A stretch of DNA of 64,000 bases, taken from Lates calcarifer (lineage: Eukaryota > Chordata > Actinopteri > Centropomidae). Location of the stretch: positions 26,431,778 through 26,495,777 of the forward strand of contig NC_066849.1 in assembly GCF_001640805.2 (NCBI RefSeq), in the 5' to 3' direction. The notes under the pieces are model-generated. The model saw only the letters and a program-made list of their open reading frames with translations. It was not told the DNA's origin and ran no database searches. Positions 14,158 through 28,429 of this stretch are shown here, piece by piece. Numbering within the stretch: the first letter of the stretch is position 1; the number at the start of each line of letters is the position of its first letter. Position numbers and translations under genes: made by a program.

Positions 14158-14575
14158 CTTTAAAGCGACACAGTGTAACTTTTGCTGAGCAACAGCGCCC
14201 TCTGCAGCCACAAGTGATAATTAATTAGCGGTAAAACACGGTCCAACGGTGTATTTTACCCATGATCTCCGGCTTCTGGAGCAGGAAGTGCTGTCGCTGT
14301 AACAAACACACCAAACTCCGTTTCCATTTCCATCAGTTCCCTGGATATCAGAGATGAACGCTGCTTCCTCTAAGTCTTTTTAACTAATCCACAGTTCAGC
14401 TTTACTCTGGAACCTGCTGGCTCTGATTCCAGCAGTTTAAGCTGCTGATTATCACTCAGTTAGAGGGAGATCCAACCTGTTCACCACAGTTACACAGAGA
14501 CACAACAGGTGTTGGTTCTGAGGCTGATAGTTTAAGGTAAAATAGTTACTGTTACAGTTACTTAGCCTTCCATTG
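14158..14575 (+). mobile_element. Probable MITE (family R2), copy 1
   Basis: Shares long near-identical stretches with the reverse strand of 35,547-35,825: cccatgatctccggcttctg, gagcaggaagtgctgtcgct, gtaacaaacacaccaaactc and tcagctttactctggaacct. The outer end tttaaagcgacacagtgtaa resembles, inverted, the far end of copy 2 (gttaaagcaacgttctgtaa), which suggests terminal inverted repeats. It has no coding capacity. Confidence 0.6.
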
Positions 14576-15899
14576 CTCCTCCTGAGGTTTTTCCTCTCAA
14601 AAAAGTTTTTTTGGGGGGAGGGTATTCATCCTTCATTTCCACATTGTGTATTAACTAAAGAATGTCAAACCGCCCTCGGTGGTCGTCACCTTCAAATTCA
14701 AGACAAATGTCACTGAATGCAAAGAGGCGGCGACTTTTCTCCCGACTTAACCTTTGAAGTTGACAGGTGCTGAAGGCGACGTGACATCCAGTAAACTGTT
14801 TCTGCATTCTGTGGAAGTTTGTTTTAGCCTGAGGCCGACACAGCTGGATTCCTTGTTAGAAAAACGTTCAGGGCCAAATTCAACCGTCGACCAAAGTTTC
14901 AATGTCAAAACTTGGCAAGATGGCAACTGTTTAGCAACAGTTTTAATCATGAGAGAGCACAGAATGATTCAAGACAAGGACAAAATAATTAGTAAAGTAG
15001 TTATTGAACTACTGCAAGTTTTAATCTGAGTGTCATTATTTTTAGGAGACTTCAGATTTTAAAAGTGAGACAGTGCACAGTAAAGTTCCACTGCTGCTGT
15101 TGTTGTTGTGGTTTTAACAAGAGTTTAATCACACTGCTAAAAATGTACTTAACTGGAAGAGCTCTGAGCTACACAGGGGAAAAAAAGAGCGTCTGTTAAA
15201 CGCTGCCCTGAAGACAGACATTTTCACTTCTTTGAAACATTTTGAAACAACACAGAAATAAAGAGCAAGATTTTTAAACTGAGAAAGTCTGAGCTCACTT
15301 AAAATTCAGAACAAGAATATCCAACGGATTAAAGGAAAAGAAAGAAAGAAAGTAACTATGGGGAAGTAAGATTGGATTGGAAAGAGCTTGAGTTAAATTG
15401 GAGGTGACAGCAATTCCATTTCGGAGAGTTTTGCCTTGAGTACCTCAGAGTGCCTTGGCCTTCGATACAGAGGAGAGGAGGAATTAGAGGAGGGGGAGAG
15501 GAGAAGTGGAAATGAACAAATGGAATACTAAATATAGACAAGTCACACAAACAAGAGCGGATGGAAATGTACTAGAAATAAAACACATGTTGCACCGGGT
15601 GGAAGAAGTGAGCGCGTCATGTCAACTGTTCATCAGGTGATTCCTTCTCCCTGCCTCCTTCCTTCCTTCTTTCCTTCCCTCCTTCCCTAATTCGACTTTT
15701 TTTTCCCTCACTAACCTTTTCTGGGGGTGAGGCCTCTGAGGCTTCCACTGATGGATTAAAAATAAATGAGAGGGTAAACACAGCATGAGAAACAGGCTGC
15801 TGCTCAATGAGCTCCACGACAGACTGTGTGTTAACAGAGAAACAACACAAGCTCGTTTTGTCTCCACATTCATCAAACCCTCGCACCTCAGTCTCTCTC

Positions 15900-15934
<35 letters not shown>

Positions 15935-18591
15935 AGGCCATGTCCACACTAACATAGATAAATGTGAAATGTCCCGTGTCCACACAGTGAAACACCAAAG
16001 CAGCAGAAACAACCAAAATCAATTGGGCCTGTCACATCAGTGGTTTTTCTTACAGAGCTACATAAATCTGCACCGAGCGTCTGTGTGGACTTCAACTTAC
16101 AACATGTGACTTCCTGTCGACTGTAAATGTCCCTGACTGTGCTGACATTTGAAGAAGCTGTTATCTGTGACGCACAATCCACATTTATATAACCCTGCAC
16201 TGCCGCAGTAGAAACTGTTCCACAGTGAAGGCAAAGGTTCACAGTGTGATGTAAGACGGAGGTCTCCTGAATTAACCTGTGGTCACTTATTATCTAGCTG
16301 GTGGCATCACAGCTAAAAACCTTACTGACACTTAGCAAGTTAGCAAGATTGGCAGCCTGTTTCCAGTGACACCGTGCGACGTCCACACTGAGACGAGAGC
16401 ATTTTTTTGAGGAACAGCAATGTCGTTTTCAAACTAACACAGGTCGGCAGTGTTTCCATTAGTCTCAGATTAAGAGGCTGGAAAACTGACGTCAGGTGTA
16501 AACGTAGCAACAGCGATGCATCTTAAAAACAAAATATATTAGTGTGGATGTAGCCAAAGTGTGTACTGTGTGTGTGTCCTGTGTTTATTTTTAAACTTAG
16601 CTCGAGCACAACACCAAATCTGGGTCACGTTCATCAGTCTTAGCCGGACTCAGCAGGTCTTTGAGCTGAAAACGAATCATCGCTGCACGTTGAAATCTTG
16701 CACGCTGTAAGGGCAAATACAGTGATTCTAATAATAACAGCTTCTCAAACATGAGGAGTTCCTGTTGTTCTCTGTTATATATAATTACAGAAAATTAGTC
16801 AACTAAAGCCAAGGTGTGTCTGAGATCCCGTGCTGTCTGGTAGTGATAGCGGAGGATCTTGCTCTAATAAAAAACAAGCACTTTAGTGGACGTACTTTGA
16901 CACACTGGATTTCCTTATCAGTCATTCGACAGTGGAAAATGAGGCCTGGATTCCAAAATACTGAAGTTATCCTTTAAACATTTTACACAAGCTTATTGAG
17001 CGCATGGTCGTTTAGCATCCAAATAACCTAATCTGAGAATTAACTCCCCACTCTCCAAATATTTAAAAGCTTAAAAAACCTTCCAGGTGTGTCACCTGTT
17101 GGCACCGTCTGTAGGGAAACTGAAAACGAGCTGACTGGTTGACAGTAACTCTTGGCTCATTCTGCTACACCACATACTTGTGTCCTCTCTCTGTCTTCCC
17201 ATCAGGCTGGAAAAACAGTTGAAATAGTAAAGGACTGCCAGCTGCCCATTTTCCTTTTTAAAACTAGCAGTGCAGCTAAGGCTGGCATCAGCTGAGACTC
17301 ACATGGTCTCTCCATGAGCCGAACACCGAGGACAGTCACTCAGCTCATTGTCCACTGAATAACACTGTCTGTGTGTGTCTGTCTGTCTGTCCGTTCAGTG
17401 AAAAGAAGCAGTCAGCTGATAGTCATTAGTCGTACTGGCAGTCCTACTTCTCCTACTGGGACTCTGGGCCCGGCTGGTCATGTGAGAAGTGAAACTAAAC
17501 CATCAATGGCAGTGAAATAACAAGAGGAGCATCCACACACAGATACAGTAGGTCGCAGTGAGAGGTCACGTCCTGACGGGACACCGTCCTGGAAAAGAAT
17601 ATGATGCTGGTGAATTTTTATTACTCGTGTGAACTACTGTAAATATCACAGAATAAAATAAATAGTACTAATCAGTAGCTTTCCCCAGGTGGCAGAGATG
17701 GTGGTTGGTGGAAGAACTGACCCAACTGGAGAAACTCTCCTGTGGTCAGACTGAGACAGAAATTCATCCCTCTCTTCATAGATTTTTTTTACCAGTCCGT
17801 CAGTCCACCGAGATTTGTCCTGGGAGTCCCTATGTCCAGTCCGACTGTAGAGAGAGCTCCAGGACAGGAGACGGTTCAAACCCAACGATCAGTTTGGCGG
17901 CCAACAAAGAGATGGTTTTCTGTCTGACTGATAATCTAAACAACACGTTTCCTGGTGGTGACCTTTCTAAAATAAGCAGTGGAGAGGGTTCCCAGTTTCC
18001 GGGGATCGATATTGATCTCATGTTTGTATGTGAAGCTGGAGTCAGGATGTGGTCAGCCTAGTTTGGGATATAATGAAAGCAGAGTCAGAGTCTTTGTTCA
18101 CAGTAAAAACATAAGAGCTCAGATTTCTGGACTGACTCACTGAGTCAGATGGCTCCAATCATCAGCTTTCACAGATTATGTCTGATAATTTACAAACAAA
18201 ACTTTCCTCACAGCGCCGTCGACTCAGGTGAAAGAATATTTCTCACTTCTGCACAGAGATAACTGAGCGTCCATGACACTGATGCTACAAAGTCTGAAGT
18301 TACAAATAAGAATAAAAGAAAGCTCTTATCTTAATAAAAGTACCAGTTTGAGGCCTTTCGTAAGGTATCCACCAGAAACAGAGGGATGCTTTAACAAAGT
18401 TTTTATTACCTAACTGTATTATATACCACCAAACCAGATCTGATCAATAATCTATCCCTGTGGTTTGATTCAATAGACCATCTGAGCCTGAACTCATTCA
18501 CACACAGGCAGGAAACCAGACTGTTGCTGAGAGAGAGATGCATTTAACTTCCTCCCCACTGACATGTTTATAATACCTGAACTAGAAGCTG

Positions 18592-18593
<2 letters not shown>
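14576..18593. other. Intergenic, no gene seen
   Basis: (CA) at 15,902-15,932; GA/CT-rich patches at 15,330-15,360 and 15,650-15,690. ORFs up to 131 codons here are microsatellite or low-complexity translations. Confidence 0.5.

Positions 18594-18640
<47 letters not shown>
18594..18640 (+). repeat. (GT)n microsatellite, about 23 units
   Basis: Uninterrupted GT tract; forms one flank of a purine/G-rich block. Confidence 0.95.
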
Positions 18641-18641
<1 letters not shown>

Positions 18642-18729
18642 ACGGTCATACTAACCAGACACTACAGGTCTGCTGGGAAGTGTGAAACAGACACGAGCCA
18701 GAAAGACAGAGGCCTCATTTGTTTATACT

Positions 18730-18870
18730 GAAGCAGAGGAGAGGCGTGGAGGAAGAGAGGGATGAAGGGGGTGAGGTGGGGGAGGGGAGGGGGGGGAGGG
18801 GTTGAGTAAGAAGCCAAAAAGAGAAAACTGAGGATGATGAAGAGGAGTGAGGAGAAAATAGAGATGACTT
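18730..18870 (+). repeat. Purine-rich tract with G-quadruplex motif
   Basis: A GA-rich strand with four or more G4+ runs packed at 18,777-18,801, fitting the intramolecular quadruplex pattern, followed by a T-run near 18,869-18,880. Confidence 0.75.
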
Positions 18871-18946
18871 TTTTTTTTTTATGAAGGCTGAAACTATTTT
18901 CCACTCTGCAAGTCTCCAAGAGCTGCTCACCTAAGTCTAAGGCCTT

Positions 18947-18950
<4 letters not shown>

Positions 18951-18996
<46 letters not shown>
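18951..18996 (+). repeat. (TG)n microsatellite, 23 units
   Basis: Uninterrupted TG tract on the other side of the purine block. Confidence 0.95.
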
Positions 18997-18997
<1 letters not shown>

Positions 18998-21900
18998 CTC
19001 CTGCCTGTGTTATTTTTGGCTCTGATCTGTTGAATATTTTCTAGATGAAGTGTTGAAACTTTTAAAGTCAAAGTATTTTATCATTTCCTGTTGGCTCGCT
19101 ACAATAAACTGACTAAGGAAAATGTTAAATATGGTTTTTTCTTAGTTGACATTGTTTTCATTTATTCTAACTCTAACATTTGTACGTAAATACACATTTG
19201 ACTTTTTTCGAAGACATTCTTAGGTCAGTGTTTTTTCTCCTTATCTAAAAAGTCTGTTGATTCAGTGAAGTAAAAATGAAAGAATCTCTGGTTTGTTTGA
19301 CAAATTCTTAAATACATTCTTCTTTCTTGGCTGAGATCGCAGTGAAGGATGATGAAAACCATTTTTCTTGAATGAATGATTTATGATCTGTGCTATATGA
19401 AGAACACTGACTTGAGTGAATGAAACCTTTAATCCGACAGAAACCAAATCTTAAAATGTTACGGCGTGTGTGTGTGGGGAGTAAATGACATGGTGTGTAG
19501 GTTGGAGGGAACAATGATATCTGATGAAGTAGAGTTAAAGTGCAGCTCCTGTGTCACAGCTGTGTCTGTAGGTCCTTTTACACAGCCTGTTCACGGTGGG
19601 GATGTTGCACCGTTACTCCACGTTGTCGTCCTGTATTAAAGGTACGACGCCACGGGACGCCACAGCGGGACAGACGGCAAAGCGGTTACATCGGCTTTGT
19701 CTTTGTCTTTGACGGTTTAATGAGGGGTCGTCTAAACTGTGATACAATGCAATCTATAAAAGAAGCTTGTGGCTTTGGAGAAACAAACTGGGGGTGTGGA
19801 GTGCAAAAGAAGGAGGCATCTGGTTGGCAGGAAAAGATAGTACTGAGGGGATGCCATCAAGGTGCATTATGGGAATTGTTTTTGAGGACTAAACGTCACA
19901 GTATTTCTTTCTCCTTTTTTCTCTTTAATTTTCTTTTTTTTTTTTGCTTTTTTGTTTCCGATTTTTTAAGAGAGATGATATCAGACCTATAGAAGACAGA
20001 GAGATGATCATCCCTCCTTCATGGTATTGGGCAGAAACCCGGGCTCAGGAGAACCAGACCTGCCCTGGCCTGGGTTACACGGCAGGTATTGGTGAGTGTG
20101 GACAGATGCCTCCTGAATCCCCTCAGTTATTGATATTCTTCTGGCTCTGCTCTGAGTGGATCTGTGGCAGAGAGTCAGGAAGTGCTGCCAGAATGGGAGG
20201 ATTACTGGGCTGGACCAGGCCACTGACAGGGATTCAACATAATCACACTATTTCACTGTGTTGCACCTCTGGGAAAGTTGCGGGTATGTGTGTGTCTGTG
20301 TGTGTCCAGAGGTTTGAAGGAAAAGAAAAGAGGGGTGGAAGGGAAGTGATAGAGTCTCGCCAGATTCTGTGTCAGCGGCTGACAGCAGGATTTAAGACCT
20401 GAGCTTCCAGTAAAAAGCAGCTCCTGCACGAGTTCCCATCTGGATCAAAGCTGCATTCAAAGCCAAAGTTAGAGTTCACTGCACAGATATGAAGAAGAGA
20501 CGCTTGGCCAGGAAGCTTAAATTACTTTGTATTTTCCATTTTAAGTTATTTTAGCAGTTTCTTACATTCACTTTTGTTTCTGCAGTCGCCTTAAAGAGAT
20601 CAGTTCACTTGTTCACTTCCCTGGAACAAAAGCAGCTCGTTTGAGGATGCATCTTTTCTACAGATTAGAGTGGAAAAAGCTGAGGTCATGTATTTCCCTG
20701 CACTGATGACAGTTTAGCAACGACTGAATCTGAATCCCGATGATGCAGATTATCTGAGTTTTTAACTTTCACTTTGATTGTTTCTTATTTACTTATGAAC
20801 ATTTAATCTTCTCCAGAGATAATTTCAGGGGATTTGAGGACACACTGCAGTCTATTTTCTGCAATCGGTGACTTGAATGGTGCATTCATCCGCTCCGCCG
20901 ACACAGCATCAACTCCATCAATACTAAGTGGAAAAGCCATGAAACAGTTAAGTGAAACTAATCTGATCTGGAGTCTGAAGTCACGCAAGATGAAGCGAGA
21001 CTTTCATAAATGAGTCTCACTTTTCGACAATTATTTCCCCCCATTAACAACTCTTCACAGACTCTGATACGCACAGGTTTTAATGCTGTGAGTTTGCAAG
21101 ACTAAACAAAGTTCATTAACACAGAAGATTCATAAAGGTCTGAGTTGTCTTTACAAGTGTAACAGAGCTAATAACAGGAGCTAAGATCCTCTCTGTCACC
21201 ACAGTGTTAGACACAGAAAAAACCACGGGTCAAAAATAAGGGAATCAGCCTGAAGCCACAGTCAGGGAAAGAATATCTACTGAAGGAAAGTGCAGAGATA
21301 TTTCACTGCTGCATGTCTATTCATAAAACATTTCTGTTTCTATATGAGCACGTAAAGCTACAGTAGATGGAAGAGATACAGTGAATGAATCACTACACAA
21401 CAAATAAAAACATTTCCTTCCAGTGAGCGTCTCATGAAAGCTACAGTAACTGAATATGTGCTCACACATTACTGTTGCTGCTGGAATGAACTTCAGTTTA
21501 ATACAAGCATAGACAAGTCATGGTGTCACATTCAGTAAACAGAAAACATACTGTACGTCCTACGCTGCACGTAAAAGCTGTCAGTCAGTCGGTTACAGTG
21601 ATCTCCCCCCTCAGGCCGCGCTCACACATTTCCACCATGTGACCTCCTGAGGGATTCTGTCGGCCTGAAAAGTAAAGCAGTTGTGATGTTTTTGTGTAGT
21701 TGCAGCTTCAGCCTCTCGCAGTGAAGTCAACATTATATAACTTCAGATGTGACCTGCATCCTCGCCTCACTGACTCGCGGCCATCGACTTTTCACTTCAC
21801 TTTTAGCTCTGAACTCGCTGACACCGAAACACTCACACACTCCCACCACCGCACAGGCCTCACACCAACACACCACAGTCAGGAGTGATGCATTCAAGAA

Positions 21901-23439
21901 CATCCTCTCCTGGAAACTGCTGCTCATGTACAGCACTGACACACACACACACACACGCCCACAGACTGATGCAATCACACACAGATCCTGGACAAATAAC
22001 TATCTGCAGGGAACAAGTGGGGAAGAATGTTTCTCTAATGTGACTGAACCAACAACTACCTGACAACATGAAGCTGTCAAATGCAAAGTTGAATTCATAA
22101 GCAATAAAACCGACTGTTTCTCTGTTAAACTACAGTTTCACTATGCACCAGGAATGATGATGAGCACATTGAATTTGTTAAAGTCTCCATCCACTCCACC
22201 CTCCTCCACACACAGACTCCACCAGTGTCACCTGATGTCCTCCTCTGGTTCTGTAACTTGGACGTGACCCTGTGTCTTTTTGGGGTAAAATCCTGTGGAG
22301 GACAGTCTCTTTCTTTTACGAGGACGTGGGACACAGGTAGCATTTGTTGGCTCAGAGCTCATTTTTGTTCCTGCTGCTTTCCGGTGAGGACACTTCAATA
22401 GCAGCCTCTCTAAGAGACTCTAAGAGAGGCCATCGTGTGCAGTCGTTTCTGCTTGAGAGAATAGACGTTTTTAAAAAGTTCATGTGATGGAGTTAATGAG
22501 CTGAGTTAAACCGAACAGCCTTGTTCTGCAGAAGATGTGACCTGAGGTGAGTCGTTATCCTCAGCAGCACGTATGAACTGTGTCGAACGGACGAATGAAT
22601 CACTTAAATACAGAAGCCTTTTCCACACTTCACTGTATATCACACTCTCCTGAAGGCTGAGTTCAAAAGCTGCAGTGAAAAGAAACTTTCCGAGCAGACG
22701 AGGCAACAAGGACTTTTCTAAGAAGGCTGTGAGCGCACAGAGTTGATGTGTCCTCAACTGCTCTGCTTGTTTTCTTTGTGTTCTTTTTTGTTATACATTA
22801 TGTTAATGTTAGAGCTCCATGTTTACGGTAATCATGCTCAATAGCTATTTGCACCTATTCAGAGAAATATGCCAGGGGAATAAAGAAAACAAATGAAGAA
22901 ACTGAAGCATGCAGAGGCCTGAACAAAGCTTTAAAGAAAAGCCTGACGCACACACATAAAAGGCTGCTGCTGTGTCCTGGATTCAGTGTCCTCATCTTTC
23001 CATGTCACCACAACTGTTAGTGCAGAAAGCCATTTTCTCCTCTCTCTATTCATCTTCTGTGGCTCCATTTCTCCCAGAGTTCATTGCTCTGCGGGGAGCT
23101 ACAGGTGTCCGCCCCGTGGCCCCTGTATCACACCGTGTGTGTGTCTGCGCGAAGGGATGAAACGTGGCATCATGGAGGGGGGTTTCTCCCCCTGATGTTT
23201 TTTTCATGCTGCGTCCTTCCCCCCGAACACACGCTTCCACTAAATCACTCACTGTCTCTCCCAGCGGGGGGGGGGAGAGGTGATGTGGTTGAGCCTCACT
23301 CTCAGTGTGGGGGTGTGTCTCTGAACAGATAGGTGAGGACGGCGGCACGCTAACACCAACACAGCTTAAACATGGAGCGATGCAGAGGTAGAATTCTTCC
23401 TTTAAATATTTAGAGATATTTTATTTTCACACTCTATTG
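18997..23439. other. Intergenic, no gene seen
   Basis: Two overlapping plus ORFs at 19,540-20,402 (150 and 152 codons) were considered and rejected. A short (CA) run near 21,939-21,957. Nothing else recognisable. Confidence 0.5.
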
Positions 23440-23510
23440 TTTTTATTGTTTCGTGCTGTTTCCGCCTGGCTCTAGTCTTTATCTTATGCTAAGCTAAGCT
23501 AAGTACACAT
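23440..23510 (+). repeat. Fish repeat fragment (family R3), tail end
   Basis: Has ctgtttccgcctggctctag, tctttatcttatgctaagct and aagctaag, the hallmark words of an abundant percomorph repeat (gctgtttcccc...tctttatgctaagctaagct). A longer copy is at 44,938-45,110. Confidence 0.6.
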
Positions 23511-23899
23511 TGATCAGCAGCAGATTCCTAAAATGTTTAAGCCTTTCTTTAACTGTGGGACAAAGTGTGGAGAAGCCTTTTAAAGCACAGATGTATTATA
23601 ATCTGCAGCAGTGTGAAGAGGAGGTTTGCAGTGATAGTTCACAAACGTCCAGTCATGAGCTGCTCTTCTCATTGTCCCGACTCAGCAGAGATCGGCTCTC
23701 ACTTCCGAGACCAGCAGCCATGAGACAGTGAACCCACAATGCTTTACATCTGCGCCATTGTTCCTCAACGGTCTCTTATTCTTCCTCTGGCGTGTCGCCG
23801 ACAAACAAAGGCTCCTCTGTTGTGCTTGTGTCTGGATGCGAACCCCCATCCGTGATTATATCATCGCAAACACCCAGACCACACGCCGTAAATTGCACA

Positions 23900-24660
23900 C
23901 TGCGTAAAAAACTTCATTACGGCCTTTCCAAGTCATTGCATGGTTTTTACTGTTAATTAAAATTCCATTTACGGGACTCGGGCAGGGAGAAAAGAAAATC
24001 TGCTGTTTCAGCGGTCTGGGACACATAATGGACGCTTTATGAATTGTCAGTGAAATGAAAAAAAAATTTAAAGACAGTTGGGACAGAAATGGCAGCCATT
24101 GTGAAATTTAAACAAGGGTTGGCTTTCGTACCACAGTGTGGTTTGTGAGGTGGGCTGGTTCATATAGTGCTGGCAACAATTTAGACTCCCATATTTCTCA
24201 CTTAAGGCAAAGACCTCAGCCTCCCTCATGCATTAACAACACATTAAAGGCAGATCAAAAGCAGGCTTGTGAGAAATCTTGAGTCACGAGGGGGCGGGCA
24301 GAAATCAATGCACAGGGAATCGATTAAAAAGGCCATCAGACGCATGGCCGCCTCCTGTGCCAGCTTTACAAGGCCAGAGGCCAAAGCTCCGTGTCGAGTC
24401 TCTCCTCCATTCAGCAAACTATAAACACACTGGACTGAGCATGAATGTCTCATTTGTGGATTATGTACATGTGCTGCCCCATGTGTGAGCCGACCTCGTC
24501 GTGCATGGTCAGGTTTACCGCTGTCATTTTCTCTTTGTCTACAAACCCTGCTGCGCCGTTTCATGCCTCAGCTACATTAAGTCTCCGGTGCTTCCAGTTA
24601 AAATGTGAATGTGTGATTGTGCAGCAGCAGAATAATTAGCCTGACGTGACAGGAAAGCAA
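23900..24660. other. Candidate conserved noncoding element cluster
   Basis: Unique-looking AT-rich sequence dense in homeodomain and TCF-like words: gttaattaaaattccattta, ggacgctttatgaattgtca, tcatgcattaacaacacatt, gaatcgattaaaaaggccat. ORFs are short. Similar in style to developmental enhancers; conservation untested. Confidence 0.3.
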
Positions 24661-27600
24661 TACAGTACATCCAGCAGCAGCAACGCACAAGTCATAAAGA
24701 TGTGGTTCAGGCCGTGCTTCAGTGCCAGGCCTTTAAACCTTTATTCACCACAATAAAACAGTGCATGCAGAAGACGATCAGACAGAGGAGGTGAAACTGG
24801 AGGCGAGTGCCCTCATTGTGCAGGAAAACTACAGCAAGCACAGAGGTCAAAGTTGAACCAGCGATTTGTTTTTCAGCCTGTGATGAACATCTGTGCCATT
24901 CTCCTCTCTCTTCTCTAGAAACACTGCTCAACCTGCCTTTGTTTCCAGCCTCTCTGATCATCTGACTGCTTGTGTTTGTTGCGACACTCAAACTATCTTT
25001 AGCGCTAACGACCCCAACCAATCATCATTCATGTCCTTACATGTTGGAGACGTCACACCAGGCAGGAAAAATACTAAAACATCTGTTGTGGAGCGTCACT
25101 GTTCGATTACGTCACACTAAAAAGGTTGGTTCGTGATTCCTGACGTTATATTTGGGCTCGACACTGGAAATTTGTTGACCACGACAACACTGTGTCACAG
25201 AAATCCACTGGCAGACAAAGAGCATTTTCATTCATTTGCTGTTCTCAGGTAAAACCAGCAGACAGCACTGGTTACACTGTTTGCTCTTGTATTGCAGCAA
25301 TGACAGCTACATCGTTACTGAACAACTTCTGCTGCTCTGCACTTTATGTGTTCTTGTACATTGTGTAGCATTTTTTCAGGATATTACAGGAGGTGGTTTA
25401 TAACCCTGAAACCAGATTTACTGCTGCTGAAACTGTGTGAGACAATAATCTGGGTCAGAGTCACAAAACTGATTCTCCTGCTGTAGCATCTCATTTTAAA
25501 AGATGACTTTGGCGCAGTCTGATGATACTGTAATAGCTCTGAGACTGCAAACAACAATTACGTGCTGAGTGACTCTTGGGACAGAGCCAGAGCTTTGAAA
25601 TGTGGCTTTACACATCCTGCAAGGACACTTACAACACAATCACCACAACAGCGCTGTACAGGAAGCTGTGTTCATTTCACTGTGAGATGTAATTAGTGAA
25701 CGCTGCAGAGCAAACACAGCCACACAGGAGCACCCTGGCTCCACTCTCTAACACTCATACCAGGTAAAACACCTGTGGCAGCCTGCGTCTAAATCCTGTC
25801 AGACAGCTCCCAGGTGTGTTACCAGGAAAATGAAGGTCTGTGTGTTTTAACAGATCACACATGCAGCAGTCAGCATGCTGTTACACTTTGGATCCAGTCC
25901 CAAGTTTGTGAGTTGGTTTCAGTCCCTACACCCACTCCTACTAATCAATCAGATGCACTCAGCTTCAACACTAATGAACGTCGCAGGTTTTTCATTTTTA
26001 GGCAGAGTGTGTGTGTCTGATTAATTCACTCTCTGCAAACCAGTGTGTTTATTCAGCCGGACACCAGATCACCACAACAACAACTAGGAGTTTCAAAAAG
26101 ACAAGAAGATCGTCTGATTGCATCGATTTCACACGTCAGAATCTGTTCGTCATATTATATCAATACTTTCACTTTAAAAACATGACTGTTATTTCAATGT
26201 GTCAGATAGATATTACATCAACGTTAATCTCTGGCTACTCATCTAATTCTTATGTTGTAGCTACAGGTTATGGACACTAACCTGTTTTTCTTTATGCAAC
26301 AGGAACAGTGGTTTTCTAAAAGCTGCATTCATTAATTTTTTGACTACTTAGAGGAAACAAAGCAAAACAAACAACAAACAAACAACACCTCATAAAAGTA
26401 TGATGGTAAATGTGTTCACAAACTGTGCTCTCAGTAGACATGTAGCAACATTAGCGTTCATTTGAAGTCTCTAAAGTAAAAAACTCTGAGAGTCAACTGA
26501 TAATTGTCCTGTGTTCATCACCACGAGCGACCATTTTAATTTTACATGTAGCCATTTCATCCATTATTGATACAAGAATATTGATTAGTGCAGCTTTAAA
26601 TATTTAAAGTTAATGTTGACTTAAAGCACAGACAGTGTGGTGAGTTTTCTTCCCCTATTTTTAATCTGAACTAAGTCTTATTTGGTGCACCCTCACACCC
26701 TCCTCTCCTCCCTGGGGTTTATTTGTGGCACATGTCATATTTCCTGGAGTGGAAAATTAGCTAATCCAGGCAGTAAGCATGTTTCATCCCAGATGTATTT
26801 ATATGATGTAAATTAGTAGGATATATAAATATATTTTAGAAGGAACCTCAACTTCCCACATGTGGCTTCATAGTTATGTGAGTTAAACACTGTGAATGAG
26901 ACACAGTTCATATTCAGGTCAGTGCTGACACAAACACAGATAGACAAGTTTACATGTCAGTCATCATCTTTTTGTAGCTGCCAGTGTATAAACCTCTAAA
27001 TATTTTATTCTGTTTCCATGAGGACTTTAAACAGCCCCACTGGGGAGCTTCTCCCCGAGAGAGGGAGAGAGGGAGAGAGGGGAGAGATTAGACTGATTAG
27101 AGCCATGCACCTTTCACACCCCACAGGAGGCATCCTTACAACTGCCTGACTACAACCCTGGGTCCTCTCACATGATGTTACAACAGCCCCACAGTCACCC
27201 TCATTATCCAGGAGCCCTGCCACACACACACACACACACACACACACTGACAGCCACAGAGAGCCACCAGCGCCGGCATCATCACTGCCACGATGTGTTC
27301 ACAACCGCTGTCACGTCCTGACGAAGCACTGAAAACATCAGAAATGTTTTGCAGTGAGTTGTGCGCCGTGCAGCGTTTTTCCCCACTTTTCTATGAATCT
27401 GTCAGACGCGCCTCACAGAGGGACGGGGTGAACGACGGGTCAGCGCGTCTAGCGTTTTTCACAGCGCTCTCAGAGCAGTCCCAATCAGTCTCTGGGTCTT
27501 TTGGGAGGGGGGGGGGAGTAAAGGAGTCAGTGGGCCAGTAGTGACAGCCGCCTGCTTCAGAGGGCCCACAGGCTTCAGTCGGGTCGTCTGTCTGAGAGCG

Positions 27601-28429
27601 GTTTCTTATCAAAGCATGAGGCCCCTCACGTCTCCATCCTTCCGACTGGCTCTGGCTTCTGCTGCCGCGTGGCTCCGGTTTTAATTATCTCCTGTGAGAG
27701 AGGAGCAGCCGTGCAGCCGGCTCATTAGGTCTGTCAGCGGGGACGAGCAGTAACCTGCAGTAACCTCTGCCATCTCCTCTGTCACTGCTTCCTCACTCTC
27801 TCTTCCCCCTTTCCCTCCGTCTCTGTCACACTGCTCCCTGCTCTCCTCCTCTCCTCCTCTCCTCCTCTCCCTTCTACCTTTACTTGGTTTCTCACGAGGG
27901 TTCATAACTCAAACTGTGGATCCTTTCCACTGGTGTATTAAGGGGCTCTGCTGTCCGGCCTGTTTCACTGCACAAAGGTTCAGTTTAGAAAACTTAGTAC
28001 TTTATCTTATCAAGTCTCACATAACTGATTTAATCTGATTTGTTATGTTCAGTATCTGTACACAAACCACACACACTCACACACACACACACCATTCAGC
28101 TGTTTCCCATTTATCTGCTGACTGGTTTTCCTCCCTCATTAGGTTGAGGCCCTTTATCTTTATTATCAATTGTGTTTTAGACTTAATTCTAAGAATGTGA
28201 GCTCTTATGCTCATATCCTTATCTGATATACTTTTCTTATCTGATTCCTGCTTTATTTGTTCTTTATTCATGTAAATATTTTGAGTCATTAGCACAGTCG
28301 CACCAGTGAGTTTGATGTAATTGTAATGTTGCCTCAACTTGTTTACTTGTCTCTAGATTAAACATTCAAATTAGATAACCAAAAAAAAGTTTATATACAT
28401 TTCTATAATGCCTCTGCAGCTGTTATCTT
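24661..28429. other. Intergenic; one AT-rich candidate element
   Basis: (CA) at 27,221-27,247 and a G-run near 27,505-27,516. The block 26,690-26,890 (ggaaaattagctaatccagg, atgtaaattagtaggatata) again looks element-like. No gene. Confidence 0.4.

Noticed and set aside
15617..16012. 131-codon minus ORF
   Set aside because: Contains a Cys-Val run from (CA)n and a Lys/Glu/Gly run from a GA-rich tract.
17705..18061. 118-codon plus ORF
   Set aside because: No recognisable domain, competing ORFs on both strands; fits chance.
19540..20402. Two overlapping plus ORFs of 150 and 152 codons
   Set aside because: Overlapping frames, a Phe-rich T-tract translation in the middle, no domain, no splice or promoter context.
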